Positions 37,324-46,877 are shown, counted from the stretch's first letter. The stretch: 64,000 nucleotides of DNA from Roseovarius carneus (GCF_020141465.1 NZ_JAHSPD010000001.1:2028374-2092373), one strand, 5' to 3'. Numbers and translations: made by a program. The notes: generated from the sequence alone by a model not told the origin.

Positions 37324-38823
37324 TCAGTCCATAGATTTGAAGTTGAACTCGCCGCCTTCCTTGATACCGCTGGGCCAGCGGGCGGTCACGGTCTTGGTGC
37401 GGGTATAAAATTTGATTGAGTCCGGTCCGTGTTGGTTGAGATCGCCAAAGGCTGATTTTTTCCAGCCACCAAAGGTGTGATAGGCGAGCGGCACGGGGAT
37501 GGGCACGTTCACGCCCACCATGCCGACATTGACGCGCGCCACGTAATCGCGGGCGGTATCGCCATCGCGGGTATAGATCGCGGTGCCGTTGCCATATTCA
37601 TTGTCCATGGCGATTTTCAGCGCGTCTTCATAGGTCGCCGCGCGCACGGTGCTCAGGACGGGGCCGAAGATTTCCTGAGTGTAGATGTCCATATCGGTGG
37701 TCACGCGGTCAAAAAGATGCGGCCCGACGAAGAAGCCGTCCTCATATCCTTGGAGCGAGAAGTTGCGCCCATCCACGACCAGCTCCGCGCCTTGCGCCAC
37801 GCCGCTCTCGACAAGGCCAAGGATGCGCTTTTTGGCATCCGCGCTCACCACGGGGCCGAAATCCACATCATCGCCTGCGGTATAGGGGCCGACTTTCAGC
37901 GCCTCGATGCGGGGGATGAGCTTCTCAATCAGCTTGTCTGCCGTCTCTTCGCCCACCGGCACGGCCACGGAAATCGCCATGCAGCGTTCGCCCGCCGCGC
38001 CAAAGCCCGCGCCAACCAAAGCGTCTGCGGCCTGATCCAGATCTGCGTCGGGCATGATGATCATGTGGTTCTTCGCGCCGCCAAAGCACTGCACGCGTTT
38101 GCCCGCGGCCGCGGCACGTTGGTAGATATATTCGGCAATCGGGGTGGAGCCGACAAAGCCGATGGAGGCCACATCGGGGTGATCGAGAAGCGCGTCCACC
38201 GCAACCTTGTCGCCGTTCACAACCTGCAAGACACCCTTGGGCAGGCCGGCCTCTTCCAAAAGCTCAGCCAGCATGATCGTGGCCGACGGGTCACGCTCGG
38301 AGGGTTTGAGGACAAAGGCGTTGCCGCACACAATCGCGGGCGCGAACATCCAAAGCGGCATCATCGCGGGGAAGTTGAACGGGGTGATCCCGCCGCAGAC
38401 GCCCAAGGGCTGGCGCATGGAGTAAAGATCAATGCCCGGCCCGGCGCTGTCGGTGTATTCGCCCTTGAGAAGATGCGGCGCGCCGATGCAGAATTCCACG
38501 CATTCAAGGCCACGGATCACGTCGCCTTTGGCATCGGGGATGGTTTTGCCGTGCTCACGGCTGAGCGCTTCGGCGATCTTATCCATGTCGCGGTGCATGA
38601 GATCCACAAATTTCATCATCACCCGCGCGCGTTTTTGCGGGTTGGTCGCGGCCCATTCGGGTTGTGCGGCCTTGGCGATCTGCACCGCTTGATCCAGTTC
38701 CTCCGAGGTGGCGAGGGGCAGTTTGCCCTGCACTTCGCCAGTGGCGGGGTTGAAGACATCGGAAAAGCGGCCCGACGTGCCTTTGGTCAGCGCGCCGTTG
38801 ATAAAGTGATGCATCTCGGTCAT
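37324..38823 (-). CDS. mmsA: CoA-acylating methylmalonate-semialdehyde dehydrogenase
   Basis: The 499-residue aldehyde dehydrogenase has 'GFVGSTPIAEYIYQRAAAAGKRVQCFGGAKNHMIIMPDAD' and the nucleophile Cys in 'GAAGERCMAISV', both diagnostic of MmsA. It converts methylmalonate semialdehyde to propionyl-CoA with NAD and CoA, the final step of valine catabolism shared with myo-inositol. A strong AGGAGGAAG ribosome site precedes the ATG. It leads the minus-strand cluster and is divergent from a LysR gene. Confidence 0.95.
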   Translation of the reverse strand: MTEMHHFINGALTKGTSGRFSDVFNPATGEVQGKLPLATSEELDQAVQIAKAAQPEWAATNPQKRARVMMKFVDLMHRDMDKIAEALSREHGKTIPDAKGDVIRGLECVEFCIGAPHLLKGEYTDSAGPGIDLYSMRQPLGVCGGITPFNFPAMMPLWMFAPAIVCGNAFVLKPSERDPSATIMLAELLEEAGLPKGVLQVVNGDKVAVDALLDHPDVASIGFVGSTPIAEYIYQRAAAAGKRVQCFGGAKNHMIIMPDADLDQAADALVGAGFGAAGERCMAISVAVPVGEETADKLIEKLIPRIEALKVGPYTAGDDVDFGPVVSADAKKRILGLVESGVAQGAELVVDGRNFSLQGYEDGFFVGPHLFDRVTTDMDIYTQEIFGPVLSTVRAATYEDALKIAMDNEYGNGTAIYTRDGDTARDYVARVNVGMVGVNVPIPVPLAYHTFGGWKKSAFGDLNQHGPDSIKFYTRTKTVTARWPSGIKEGGEFNFKSMD

Positions 38824-38900
38824 GGGAATCTTCCTCCTGAGGTTTGGCGCAGCTTAACCTTGCGCGGATAAGGCGAAAAGCGGCAATGTTCCAAAGACAG

Positions 38901-38916
38901 TTTGCAAAAATGCAAA
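38901..38916. promoter_or_regulatory. Inverted repeat in the mmsA / LysR divergent promoter region
   Basis: TTTGCA-AAAA-TGCAAA is a perfect 6-4-6 inverted repeat lying 12-27 bp before the LysR ATG and about 80 bp before mmsA. Its spacing resembles a T-N11-A LysR box. The adjacent regulator probably binds it, which would give autoregulation; not demonstrated. Confidence 0.5.
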
Positions 38917-38927
38917 GGGGGTAGGCG

Positions 38928-39824
38928 ATGCAACCGCATTGGGATGATCTGAAAGTGTTTCTGGCGGTGGCGCGGGCCGAGAGCCTGTCGGCGGCGGGGC
39001 GCATGCTCAAAGTCGATCCGGCCACGGTCGGGCGCAGGATTGCGCGGCTGGAACAGGCGTTGAAAGCGCCGCTCTTTGCAAAGTCGCCTCAGGGTTATGC
39101 GCTGACCAATGAAGGCCAGCGGTTGATGACACATGCGGCGCGGGCCGAGCAGGAGATGATGCTGGCCTTTGAGGAGATGCCGGGCCACTCGCGCCAGCTC
39201 TCTGGTCAGATACGCGTGGGTGCGCCGGACGGCTGTGCCAATTTCCTGCTGCCGCAGGTCTGCGCGGAGATTGTTGAGCGAAACCCGGACCTTGAGGTGC
39301 AGATCATTGCCTTGCCACGGGTCTTTAACCTGTCCAAACGTGAGGCGGATATGGCCGTGGCCGTCAGCGCACCCACCGCCGGGCGTTTGAGCGTTCAGAA
39401 GCTCACTGATTACAAATTGCACCTCGTGGCGGCGCGCAAATACCTCCGCGCTTCCGCGCCGATCAAGACTGTGGAGGATCTGCGTCACCACCGGATGATT
39501 GGCTATATCCCCGACATGATCTTCGACAAGGAGCTGGATTATCTTGATGAGGCGGGCATCGAGAAGGTGCATCTTGCGTCCAATTCCGTGTCGGTGCAGT
39601 TCAACTGGATTAGGCAGGGGGCGGGGCTTGGCTTCGTGCATGATTTCACCATGCCGTTTGATCACCGCTTGGTGAAGGTGCTGGCGAATGAGGTGAGCCT
39701 TACGCGCAGTTTCTACCTGATCCGGCATGCCGATGACCGCAGGCTTGAGCGGATGAACCGGTTTGCCGAGGAACTTGGCGAGGGCATCCGCCGCGAGGTG
39801 GCCAAGCTGGAGGCTGGCGGCTGA
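38928..39824 (+). CDS. LysR family transcriptional regulator
   Basis: A 298-residue regulator with an N-terminal winged HTH ('WDDLKVFLAVARAESLSAAGRMLKVDPATVGRRIARLEQAL') and a periplasmic-binding-like effector domain from about residue 90. 'VGRRIARLEQAL' is the recognition-helix region. It is divergent from mmsA and probably controls the valine-catabolic cluster. The effector is unknown. An inverted repeat lies just before the start. Confidence 0.9.
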   Translation: MQPHWDDLKVFLAVARAESLSAAGRMLKVDPATVGRRIARLEQALKAPLFAKSPQGYALTNEGQRLMTHAARAEQEMMLAFEEMPGHSRQLSGQIRVGAPDGCANFLLPQVCAEIVERNPDLEVQIIALPRVFNLSKREADMAVAVSAPTAGRLSVQKLTDYKLHLVAARKYLRASAPIKTVEDLRHHRMIGYIPDMIFDKELDYLDEAGIEKVHLASNSVSVQFNWIRQGAGLGFVHDFTMPFDHRLVKVLANEVSLTRSFYLIRHADDRRLERMNRFAEELGEGIRREVAKLEAGG

Positions 39825-39900
39825 GGCCTGCAACCTTGACAGGTTCCGCCCACGCGGTCACGCTTGGTGCATATATAATAATATAAAGGGGGAGGGGCCG

Positions 39901-40335
39901 ATGTTGGTGCAACAAATCCTGAACGCGAAAAGCGACGCGCGCGTAGTGACCATTGCGCCGGGAACGCTTGTCGCGGATGCGGCGCGTATTCTGGCCGAAC
40001 GACGGATTGGGGGGCTGATCGTGAGCCGTGATGGTGAGGTGGTCGAGGGCATCTTGTCTGAGCGCGATATCGTAAGATCGCTGGCCGTGCGTGGGGCGAC
40101 ATGCCTGACCGAAACGATCGACGAGATGATGACGCGCAACCCGGTCTGCACCACGCCAAGCGAGAGTTCGGACCGGGTGCTGAGCCAGATGACCGATGGG
40201 CGCTTTCGCCATATGCCCGTGGTTGAGGGTGGCAAGCTGGTCGGGATCGTGACCATTGGCGACGTGGTGTCATCGCGGCTGACGGAGCTTTCGATGGAGA
40301 AGGACGCGCTTCAGGGTATGATCATGGGGCATTAA
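39901..40335 (+). CDS. Tandem CBS-domain protein
   Basis: A 144-residue protein made of two CBS motifs: 'VVTIAPGTLVADAARILAERRIGGLIVSRDG' and 'PVCTTPSESSDRVLSQMTDGRFRHMPVVEGGKLVGIVTIGDVV'. Such stand-alone pairs form a Bateman module that binds adenosyl nucleotides and regulates partner proteins. The start at 39901 has GGGGAGGGG upstream; an open frame extends 5' into the LysR gene and is not used. An AT-rich tract (TATATAATAATAT, about 39872-39884) precedes it. Confidence 0.88.
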   Translation: MLVQQILNAKSDARVVTIAPGTLVADAARILAERRIGGLIVSRDGEVVEGILSERDIVRSLAVRGATCLTETIDEMMTRNPVCTTPSESSDRVLSQMTDGRFRHMPVVEGGKLVGIVTIGDVVSSRLTELSMEKDALQGMIMGH

Positions 40336-40426
40336 CTCATGGAGTAGGCGACGCGCCTTTCGACTTGCAATTCCGGGCGGGCTGCGGCCTTCTGAGCATC
40401 AGTTTCAACGCGGTGGAGGCATCCTC

Positions 40427-40918
40427 ATGCGCATCGGTCTTTATCCCGGCACGTTCGATCCCATCACACTGGGCCATATCGACATTATCCGCCGTGCCAG
40501 CGCGCTGGTGGATCGTTTGGTGATCGGGGTCGCGATCAATCGCGACAAGGGTCCGCTTTTTACCTTGGAAGATCGCGTGGCGATGATCGAGGCGGAATGT
40601 GCCAAGTTGAGTGCGCAGACCGGCACCGAGATCGTGGCGCATCCGTTTGAGAACCTGCTGATTGATTGCGCGCAGGATGTGTGTGCGCAAGTGATCGTAC
40701 GTGGCCTGCGGGCTGTGGCGGATTTTGAGTATGAATTTCAGATGGTTGGCATGAACCGCGCGCTCAATGATTCCGTCGAGACGGTGTTCTTGATGGCCGA
40801 GGCGCGGCATCAGGCGATTGCCTCAAAACTGGTTAAAGAGATCGCCCGGCTGGGCGGGGATGTGAGCAAGTTCGTGACGCCTGCGGTGAATACGGCGCTC
40901 CAAAAGCGGTTCGGATAA
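40427..40918 (+). CDS. coaD: Phosphopantetheine adenylyltransferase
   Basis: This 163-residue protein has the nucleotidyltransferase motif 'YPGTFDPITLGHIDII' (TxGH) at the N-terminus and 'VRGLRAVADFEYEFQM' in the middle, both diagnostic for CoaD. It makes dephospho-CoA from 4'-phosphopantetheine and ATP, the penultimate step in coenzyme A synthesis. The length is normal. A GGTGGAGG ribosome site precedes the ATG. Confidence 0.96.
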   Translation: MRIGLYPGTFDPITLGHIDIIRRASALVDRLVIGVAINRDKGPLFTLEDRVAMIEAECAKLSAQTGTEIVAHPFENLLIDCAQDVCAQVIVRGLRAVADFEYEFQMVGMNRALNDSVETVFLMAEARHQAIASKLVKEIARLGGDVSKFVTPAVNTALQKRFG

Positions 40919-40977
40919 ACCCCGCGAGGAATGCCCGCCAAAGGGCCGCAGAACGTGCCGTTCCTGCAAGGGGCAGC

Positions 40978-41481
40978 TCAGGCAGAAATCCTCAAATGGC
41001 GCTCAAAAAGGGCCGCAAGCTCGGTGGCTGGGGTCACCCCTTCAACGATATGACGAACCTCTCCCTCACGGCAGATCAGGACCAACGTCACATGCGGCGT
41101 GCCGTAATGTGCAGAGGCTGCGGCACCTTTTGCCGTGCCAATGTCGGCCACACGGTATTGCACGGATGCAGGGTCAAATTGGCGCAGCGCCTTGCGTGTT
41201 TGCGCTTGCAATTGCGCGCAAAGGCTACATTGCGGATCGTGGATTTGCAGAACCGTCGGGATGCCGTTGCCTATATCGGTCAGCTGCCCCTCGATAAGTT
41301 TTGATTGAAAATCACGGGTCAGCCACACACCACCGCCGACCGCCGCCAATGCGCCCACACCATAAAGGCCCCAAGTGCCCAGCAACTGACGCCGTGTCAC
41401 GAGGCCCGTTGCGGGGGCCGCTGTTGCTTGGGCGGCGCCGGTGCCTTTGGATCGGACGGATTTTTTGGATTTACGGGGCAT
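40978..41481 (-). CDS. Membrane-anchored or exported thioredoxin-like protein
   Basis: The 167-residue protein starts with a Lys/Arg/Ser-rich tail, then 'TRRQLLGTW' and a hydrophobic helix at about 38-55. This could be a Tat-type signal or a membrane anchor. The remaining ~110 residues look like a thioredoxin fold with a CSLC active-site pair in 'HDPQCSLCAQLQ'. The order DPQC rather than WCxxC suggests a specialised, non-canonical thiol protein. Its redox partner is unknown. Confidence 0.65.
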   Translation of the reverse strand: MPRKSKKSVRSKGTGAAQATAAPATGLVTRRQLLGTWGLYGVGALAAVGGGVWLTRDFQSKLIEGQLTDIGNGIPTVLQIHDPQCSLCAQLQAQTRKALRQFDPASVQYRVADIGTAKGAAASAHYGTPHVTLVLICREGEVRHIVEGVTPATELAALFERHLRISA

Positions 41482-41601
41482 TTCAAACGCTTTTGGTTTC
41501 GGGTGTGCCCAACGTAGCGATGAAACCTGTGCGCGCCAGATACAGCGGGGTCACGCAGCCTCACACTTGCGTGATTTAGCACCGCTGATATTGCGCATAT
41601 C

Positions 41602-41745
41602 TCAGCGCCAGAAGGCCAGCCACTCGATCAGCTCGGTTATTTTGAAGCCCAGAAAAAGCGTCGCCGTCCAATCGTTGAACCACCAGTCCAGCCCAAAGGC
41701 GAGAAAGATAAGACCTGCGAGCCAGGCCGCGATCGTGTTGGTCAT
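41602..41745 (-). CDS. Small single-pass membrane protein
   Basis: This 47-residue hydrophobic peptide has Trp-rich segments ('LDWWFNDWTATLFLGFKI') and a strong GGAGG ribosome site at the right spacing before the ATG at 41745. It is 107 bp downstream of gap on the same strand, so it may share the transcript. No family name is known to me. The longer frame to 41913 runs into the gap gene and is not used. Confidence 0.6.
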   Translation of the reverse strand: MTNTIAAWLAGLIFLAFGLDWWFNDWTATLFLGFKITELIEWLAFWR

Positions 41746-41852
41746 GGTCCGGCCTCCGGGCGTGTCACTCTTGCGGGGCCGTCTGTCGCAAAACGGCCGC
41801 CCAACGGAATATGCCCGAGGCGGCCGTATCGCGCAAGTTTTTGCCGTTTGGA

Positions 41853-42857
41853 TTAGCGGCCCAAACGCCCCATCAGCGCGGCAAGGTCCGCCATGCGCAC
41901 CGAGAAGCCCCATTCATTGTCATACCATGCCAGCACCCGCACCAATGTGCCGCCCACGACCCGTGTCTGGGCCGGGGCGAAGATGCTGCTTTCTTCGGTA
42001 TGGTTGAAGTCAATGCTCACTTTTGGCTCATCGTCATAGCCCAAAATGCCCTTGAGCGGCCCGCTTGCTGCCTCGGCCACCAGCGCGTTGACCTCTGCCT
42101 CGGTCACGGATTTGGAGGCGAGGAAGGTCAGATCGACCGCCGACACGTTCGGTGTGGGCACGCGGATGGCTGATCCGTCCAGCTTGCCTTTGAGTGCGGG
42201 CAGAACCTCGCCCAGTGCTTTGGCCGCACCCGTGGAGGTGGGGATCATGCTCATCGCCGCGGCGCGCGCGCGGTAGAGGTCCTTGTGACGGCGGTCCAGC
42301 GTGGGCTGATCGCCGGTATAGGCGTGGATCGTGGTCATGATGCCGCTCTCGATGCCGATGCCCTCATGCAGGACCTTGGCCAGCGGGGCGAGGCAATTTG
42401 TGGTGCAGGAGCCGTTTGAGATCATCCGCTCGGAGGCCAGAAGCTCTTCGTGGTTCACGCCCATCACCACGGTGCGGTCCACGTTCTTGCCGGGGGCCGA
42501 GAGCAAAACCTTACCCGCGCCCTGGTCCAGATGCGCCTTTGCCTTCGCGCCGTCGTTGAATTGGCCTGTGCATTCCAGCACAACATCGACGCCCGACCAG
42601 TCCAGCTCGGACATCTCATAGGTGGAGAACATCCTTATCGGGCCACGGCCCAGATCCATCGTGCCATCGCCCAGTGTGATCTCATTGGCAAAGCGGCCAT
42701 GCACGCTGTCGTATTTGATCAGGTGTGCTGCGGTCTCCAGCGGGCCTGTGGCGTTGACCTTCACGACCTCGATATCGTCGCGCGCGCTTTGGGCGATATG
42801 GGCGAGGGTGCAGCGGCCAATGCGGCCAAATCCGTTGATGCCAACCTTGACGGTCAT
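41853..42857 (-). CDS. gap: Glyceraldehyde-3-phosphate dehydrogenase
   Basis: A 334-residue, full-length type I GAPDH. The NAD motif 'INGFGRIGRCTLAHI' is at the N-terminus, and the nucleophilic Cys is in 'SNGSCTTNCLAPLAKVL'. 'YDNEWGFSVRMADL' closes the protein. It converts glyceraldehyde 3-phosphate to 1,3-bisphosphoglycerate, or the reverse in gluconeogenesis. The transketolase gene lies close by on the same strand beyond the plus-strand dddQ gene. Confidence 0.96.
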   Translation of the reverse strand: MTVKVGINGFGRIGRCTLAHIAQSARDDIEVVKVNATGPLETAAHLIKYDSVHGRFANEITLGDGTMDLGRGPIRMFSTYEMSELDWSGVDVVLECTGQFNDGAKAKAHLDQGAGKVLLSAPGKNVDRTVVMGVNHEELLASERMISNGSCTTNCLAPLAKVLHEGIGIESGIMTTIHAYTGDQPTLDRRHKDLYRARAAAMSMIPTSTGAAKALGEVLPALKGKLDGSAIRVPTPNVSAVDLTFLASKSVTEAEVNALVAEAASGPLKGILGYDDEPKVSIDFNHTEESSIFAPAQTRVVGGTLVRVLAWYDNEWGFSVRMADLAALMGRLGR

Positions 42858-43020
42858 GGGGATGTCTCCTTTGGTGTTGGGCTTGCTATAAAGCGCGGGC
42901 CGCGAGGCGGAAAGGCGAAAAGGTGCAGGTTTTGTGGTGGTAGCGGTAACCGTTATCGATAAAGGCGCACGGCGCTGCTAGGTTCGGGGCGTGATGGGGC
43001 GATTTAGGGAGAAGCCAAGG

Positions 43021-43605
43021 ATGAATCTATCGCAAAAGGTTCGGGCGTTTGTCGGTGCGGCAGAGGCATCTTATGCGGCGCGTGTGACGGACCCGGAGGG
43101 GATGCGCTCCACGCGGGAAATTTTCGCGCGCTTGGGGCAGGGGGCGCTGATTCCTGACGAGAATGTGCAGCCCGAGCGCTTTGCGGTCTGTGATTGGCTG
43201 GGTAAGGTGACGGTGCCGGCAGGGGATTTGGACGATGTGCTTAGGGCCTTTCGGGCGCTTGAGACGCATCTGCGCTGGTATAGGCGCGATTGTGCGGCCT
43301 CAAGGGCGCTGCCGGGGTTCGCCGACGCCCATGCCAATGCGATGGTGGTGGGGCGCGGTGGGTTGGTGCCGCATGACCGCGTGACGCTGGGCCTGTCTCT
43401 GATCGCGCCCGGCACGCGCTATCCTGATCACGATCATCCGCCGGAGGAGACGTATCTCAGCCTCAGCGACGGGGAGTTCTTCCATGGCGAGAGCGACTGG
43501 TTCACGCCCGGCGTGGGCGGCACGTTCCATAACACGCCGGGGATGCTGCATGCTATGCGCTCGGGCAAAGGGCCGCTTTGCGCGATATGGGCTTTGCAGA
43601 GCTGA
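43021..43605 (+). CDS. dddQ: DMSP lyase, DddQ-type cupin
   Basis: The 194-residue cupin carries Y134, H139, E143, Y145 and H177. Their spacings (5, 4, 2, 32) equal those of Tyr120, His125, Glu129, Tyr131 and His163 described for Ruegeria DddQ, the catalytic Tyr and the metal ligands, as I recall them. 'DHDHPPEETYLSLSDGEF' is the core motif. It cleaves dimethylsulfoniopropionate into dimethyl sulfide and acrylate. The start at 43021 has a GGGAGAAGCCAAGG ribosome region; a GTG at 42991 is also in frame. DddL is the closest alternative family. Confidence 0.85.
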   Translation: MNLSQKVRAFVGAAEASYAARVTDPEGMRSTREIFARLGQGALIPDENVQPERFAVCDWLGKVTVPAGDLDDVLRAFRALETHLRWYRRDCAASRALPGFADAHANAMVVGRGGLVPHDRVTLGLSLIAPGTRYPDHDHPPEETYLSLSDGEFFHGESDWFTPGVGGTFHNTPGMLHAMRSGKGPLCAIWALQS

Positions 43606-43607
43606 GC

Positions 43608-43638
43608 GGGTCTCCTCGCGTGTCGCGCGAAGAGACCC
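43608..43638. terminator. Hairpin between convergent dddQ and tkt
   Basis: GGGTCTC (43608-43614) pairs with GAGACCC (43632-43638), with a further TCGCG/CGCGCGA pairing inside. It starts 3 bp after the dddQ stop. There is no T-run, so termination by this structure alone is uncertain. Confidence 0.5.
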
Positions 43639-43663
43639 GATAAGGCGCGTAGAGTGCCGCCCC

Positions 43664-45679
43664 TCAGAGCAGGGATTTCACCTTGGCCGCCACGGCGTCC
43701 GCCGTGATCCCGAACTTCTCATAGAGCGTTCCTGCGGGCGCGGATGCGCCGAAGCTGTCCATCCCGACAAAGCCCGCCTTCGCCTCGCGGCCACGCTCGC
43801 CCAGAAGCCATGCGTCCCAGCCTTGGCGCACCGCCGCCTCGACACCCACGCGCACGGGCCCTGCGGGCAACACGCGCTTGCGGTAGGCGTCATCTTGTTC
43901 GGCAAAAAGCTCCATACACGGCATGGAGACCACCCGCGTGCCGATCCCTTCGGCCTGAAGGGCATCTCGCGCAGCCATGGCAATCTCGACCTCCGATCCG
44001 GTGGCCATAATGATGGCCTGCCGTTTGCCAATCGCATCGGCGAGGACATATGCGCCCTGCGCTGTGAGGTTTTTCGTCTTATGCTCGCGCCGCAGCGTGG
44101 GCAGGTTCTGGCGCGTGAGCGACAGGACCGAGGGCGTCTCCTTGGTGCTGAGGGCGAGCTCCCACGCCTCCGCCGTCTCGACCGTGTCACAGGGGCGGAA
44201 GACCCATGTGTTGGGCGTGGCGCGCGAAATCGCCAGATGCTCGATCGGTTGGTGGGTCGGGCCATCCTCGCCCAGACCGATGCTGTCATGGGTCATCACG
44301 AACACCGTCGGTACGCGCATCAGCGCAGCAAGGCGCATCGCGGGGCGGGCGTAATCCGTGAAGCACATGAACGTGCCGCCGTAAGGGCGGATGCCGCCAT
44401 GCAGGACCATACCATTCATCGCGGCGGCCATGCCATGCTCGCGGATGCCCCAATAGACGTAGCGGCCCTTGCGGTTATCAATATCGAACACGCCCAGATC
44501 GGCGGTTTTGGTGTTGTTGGACCCGGTGAGATCGGCCGAGCCGCCCACGGTTTCGGGCAGGATCGGGTTCACGACCTCAAGCACCATCTCGCTCGATTTG
44601 CGGGTGGCCACTTTGGGGCCTTCCTCGCTGATCTGCTTTTTCAGGGCGCGGATGCGGGCGGTGAGAGATTTGGGAACGTCACGGGCGAAGATGCGGGTGA
44701 TTTCCTCTTGGCGGCGGGCGGAGGTCTCGGCCAACCGTGCCTCCCATGCGCCGCGCGCCGCGGCACCGCGCGCACCGATAGCTTCCCATGCGGATTTGAT
44801 GTCGGCAGGGACCTCGAAAGGCCCGGTGGTCCAGCCATAGGCGGCCTTGGCTGCGGCCATTTGGGCATCATCCGTCAGCGCGCCGTGGCCTTTTGACGTG
44901 TCTTGGGCCGCATGACCGAGGGCGATATGTGTCTCGCAGGCAATCATCGTGGGCTGGCTGGATGCCTTTGCCGCCGTGAGGGCCGCGTCAATCGCCTGCG
45001 GGTCATGTCCGTCGATCTCGATCACCTCCCATCCGGCGGCGCGGAAGCGTCCGGGCTGATCGGTACGGTCTGAGAGGCTCACGGGGCCGTCGATCGTGAT
45101 GTTGTTATTGTCCCACAGAACAATGAGCTTTGAGAGCTGGTGCCGCCCGGCCAGCGTGATCGCCTCTTGGCTCACGCCCTCCATCAAGCACCCGTCGCCC
45201 GCGATCACATAGGTGTGGTGATCCATCAGCTTCGCGCCATAACGCGCGCGCAGGATTTCTTCGGCCATGGCAAAGCCCACAGCGTTCGAGATGCCTTGAC
45301 CCAGAGGCCCGGTGGTGGTCTCGATGCCGGTCGCATGGCCATATTCGGGGTGGCCTGCGGTGATCGCGCCCCATTGGCGGAAATTCTTGACCTGCTTCAG
45401 CGTCATGTCGGCATAGCCCGTCAGGTGCAGCAACGAATAAAGCAGCATGGAGCCATGGCCCGCGCTGAGGATAAACCGATCCCGGTCGGGCCAGTTGGGG
45501 GCGGAGGCGTCAAACTTGAGGTGCTTTTCATAAAGCACGGTCGCCACATCGGCCATGCCCATCGGCATGCCGGAATGGCCCGAATTGGCGGCGTGGACAG
45601 CATCCAGCGTCAGCGCGCGGATCGCGGCAGCCTTCTTCCAGTGCTGGGGGTGTGCGGAGCGCAGGGCGTCGATATCCAC
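43664..45679 (-). CDS. tkt: Transketolase
   Basis: The frame is best read as a 671-residue transketolase from a GTG at 45679, preceded by AAGAGGATT; the open frame continues far upstream but that part is antisense to the coiled-coil gene. Motifs include '[12 protein letters not shown]' near the N-terminus and the TPP GDG motif in '[16 protein letters not shown]'. '[15 protein letters not shown]' marks the pyrimidine domain. It moves two-carbon units in the pentose phosphate and Calvin-type pathways. gap is encoded nearby on the same strand. Confidence 0.95.
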   Translation of the reverse strand: MDIDALRSAHPQHWKKAAAIRALTLDAVHAANSGHSGMPMGMADVATVLYEKHLKFDASAPNWPDRDRFILSAGHGSMLLYSLLHLTGYADMTLKQVKNFRQWGAITAGHPEYGHATGIETTTGPLGQGISNAVGFAMAEEILRARYGAKLMDHHTYVIAGDGCLMEGVSQEAITLAGRHQLSKLIVLWDNNNITIDGPVSLSDRTDQPGRFRAAGWEVIEIDGHDPQAIDAALTAAKASSQPTMIACETHIALGHAAQDTSKGHGALTDDAQMAAAKAAYGWTTGPFEVPADIKSAWEAIGARGAAARGAWEARLAETSARRQEEITRIFARDVPKSLTARIRALKKQISEEGPKVATRKSSEMVLEVVNPILPETVGGSADLTGSNNTKTADLGVFDIDNRKGRYVYWGIREHGMAAAMNGMVLHGGIRPYGGTFMCFTDYARPAMRLAALMRVPTVFVMTHDSIGLGEDGPTHQPIEHLAISRATPNTWVFRPCDTVETAEAWELALSTKETPSVLSLTRQNLPTLRREHKTKNLTAQGAYVLADAIGKRQAIIMATGSEVEIAMAARDALQAEGIGTRVVSMPCMELFAEQDDAYRKRVLPAGPVRVGVEAAVRQGWDAWLLGERGREAKAGFVGMDSFGASAPAGTLYEKFGITADAVAAKVKSLL

Positions 45680-45892
45680 GGGCGAAAATCCTCTTATAGG
45701 GGGTAGCGTTGGCGCAGTGCATATCAGGCGCGGGCCAAAGATCAAGCGCCGGGGCGGGCTCAAAATGGCTGGCAGGGGCCGTGTGCCGCTGAGGGGGGCG
45801 CAATTTTGGGTTTCATTGGGTAGACTTGGCTCAATAAGGTCGCCGGGCGATTCGCCACGGGGCCGGGGCAATGGAAGTGAGGACCTTTGTGG

Positions 45893-46387
45893 ATGAGCAA
45901 TATCGAAGGATTGCAAAGCCGGATCATGGCGGCACTGGACCAGATCGGGCAGGGCATTGACGGACTCAACGCAGGCGACGGTGACACAGACACGCTGCGC
46001 AAAGAGCTTGCGGATGAAAAACTTGCCAATGCGCAGCTTGAAGAGCGTGTGAAGGCGCTCAAGACCAAACTGGATGCGGCCGAAGCTGCGCAGGCCGAGA
46101 CAGGCTCGGCGGCTGAAGAGCGCAGCGCGGGTCTGCGCAAGCTCGATTCTGAGCTTCAGGCCCTGCGCCTTGCCAACAAGCATCTGCGCGAGAATAACGA
46201 CGCCCTGCGCGCGGCAAATACCGAAGGCGTGGTGGAGCCGCACTTGATCAATAAGGCGATGATGGCCGAGTTGGAGGGGCTGCGCGCGGTGCGCGCATCG
46301 GATCGCGCCGAGATGGACGCGGTGCTTGCTGAGCTTGACGCGCTGGTGGCGTCTGCGGGCGATGGCTCGAAAATGGAGGATGTGTGA
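45893..46387 (+). CDS. Coiled-coil protein encoded with zapA
   Basis: The 164-residue acidic protein is almost entirely heptad-like: '[35 protein letters not shown]' and '[25 protein letters not shown]'. It has no signal peptide. No named family is recognised. Its stop overlaps the zapA start (TGATG), so the two are co-translated. A role in cell division with ZapA is a reasonable guess from the coupling only. ATG 45893 is preferred to a GTG/Met 6 bp upstream. Confidence 0.75.
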   Translation: MSNIEGLQSRIMAALDQIGQGIDGLNAGDGDTDTLRKELADEKLANAQLEERVKALKTKLDAAEAAQAETGSAAEERSAGLRKLDSELQALRLANKHLRENNDALRAANTEGVVEPHLINKAMMAELEGLRAVRASDRAEMDAVLAELDALVASAGDGSKMEDV

Positions 46388-46782
46388 TGCCGGAGGTTGA
46401 TATCCAAATCGGGGGCCGGACATTTCAGGTCAGCTGCCAGCCTGGGGAGGAGCATTACCTGCACTCCGCCGCGAAAATGCTCGATGATGAGGCCGCCGTT
46501 CTGGCCACGCAGACGGGGCGCATCCCCGAGGCGCGGATGCTTCTGATGGCGGGCTTGATGCTGGCCGACAAGACCGCCGGGATGCAGGACAAGCTGCGCG
46601 AGGCGGAGGATAAGATGGCCGAAAAAGAGGCCGAGCTTGCCCAGATGCGCAACGCGCCCACGCCCGCGCCGGAACGGATCGAAGTGCCCGTGGTGCCCGG
46701 CGATGTGACCGACGCATTGGCCGAGATCGCGGCGCGCACCGAGGCGCTGGCCGAGCAGGTTGCGGCCAAACGCGCAGATTAA
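46387..46782 (+). CDS. zapA: Cell division protein ZapA
   Basis: A 131-residue ZapA homologue with '[34 protein letters not shown]' as the globular N-terminal domain. A long C-terminal coiled coil follows, with an Ala/Glu-rich tail. ZapA binds FtsZ and bundles the Z-ring. The start is the ATG at 46387, with GGAGGATG upstream, overlapping the preceding stop by one base. A strong intrinsic terminator follows 20 bp after the stop. Confidence 0.9.
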   Translation: MPEVDIQIGGRTFQVSCQPGEEHYLHSAAKMLDDEAAVLATQTGRIPEARMLLMAGLMLADKTAGMQDKLREAEDKMAEKEAELAQMRNAPTPAPERIEVPVVPGDVTDALAEIAARTEALAEQVAAKRAD

Positions 46783-46801
46783 GCGGGATGCGAGAGGTGA
46801 G

Positions 46802-46830
46802 AAGGGCCGGGGGTAGTCTCCGGCCCTTTT
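46802..46830 (+). terminator. Rho-independent terminator after zapA
   Basis: AAGGGCCGG (46802-46810) pairs perfectly with CCGGCCCTT (46820-46828), followed by TT. This is a classical intrinsic terminator separating zapA from the SOS-controlled helicase gene. Confidence 0.85.
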
Positions 46831-46862
46831 GCTGAGCTGGCTCATCCGTTGGAAAAAGGCAA

Positions 46863-46877
46863 GAACAATGCCCGAAC
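46863..46877. promoter_or_regulatory. LexA (SOS) box upstream of the UvrD/PcrA-like helicase
   Basis: GAAC (46863-46866), seven bases, GAAC (46874-46877): the reverse complement is an exact GTTC-N7-GTTC LexA site. It lies 43-57 bp before the helicase ATG. Confidence 0.8.

Noticed and set aside
43484..44896. 470-codon plus-strand frame over tkt
   Set aside because: Antisense to transketolase; no start signal or domain.
43664..46423. 919-codon reading of the tkt frame
   Set aside because: The 248-codon extension is antisense to the coiled-coil gene; GTG 45679 with AAGAGGATT gives the normal transketolase length.
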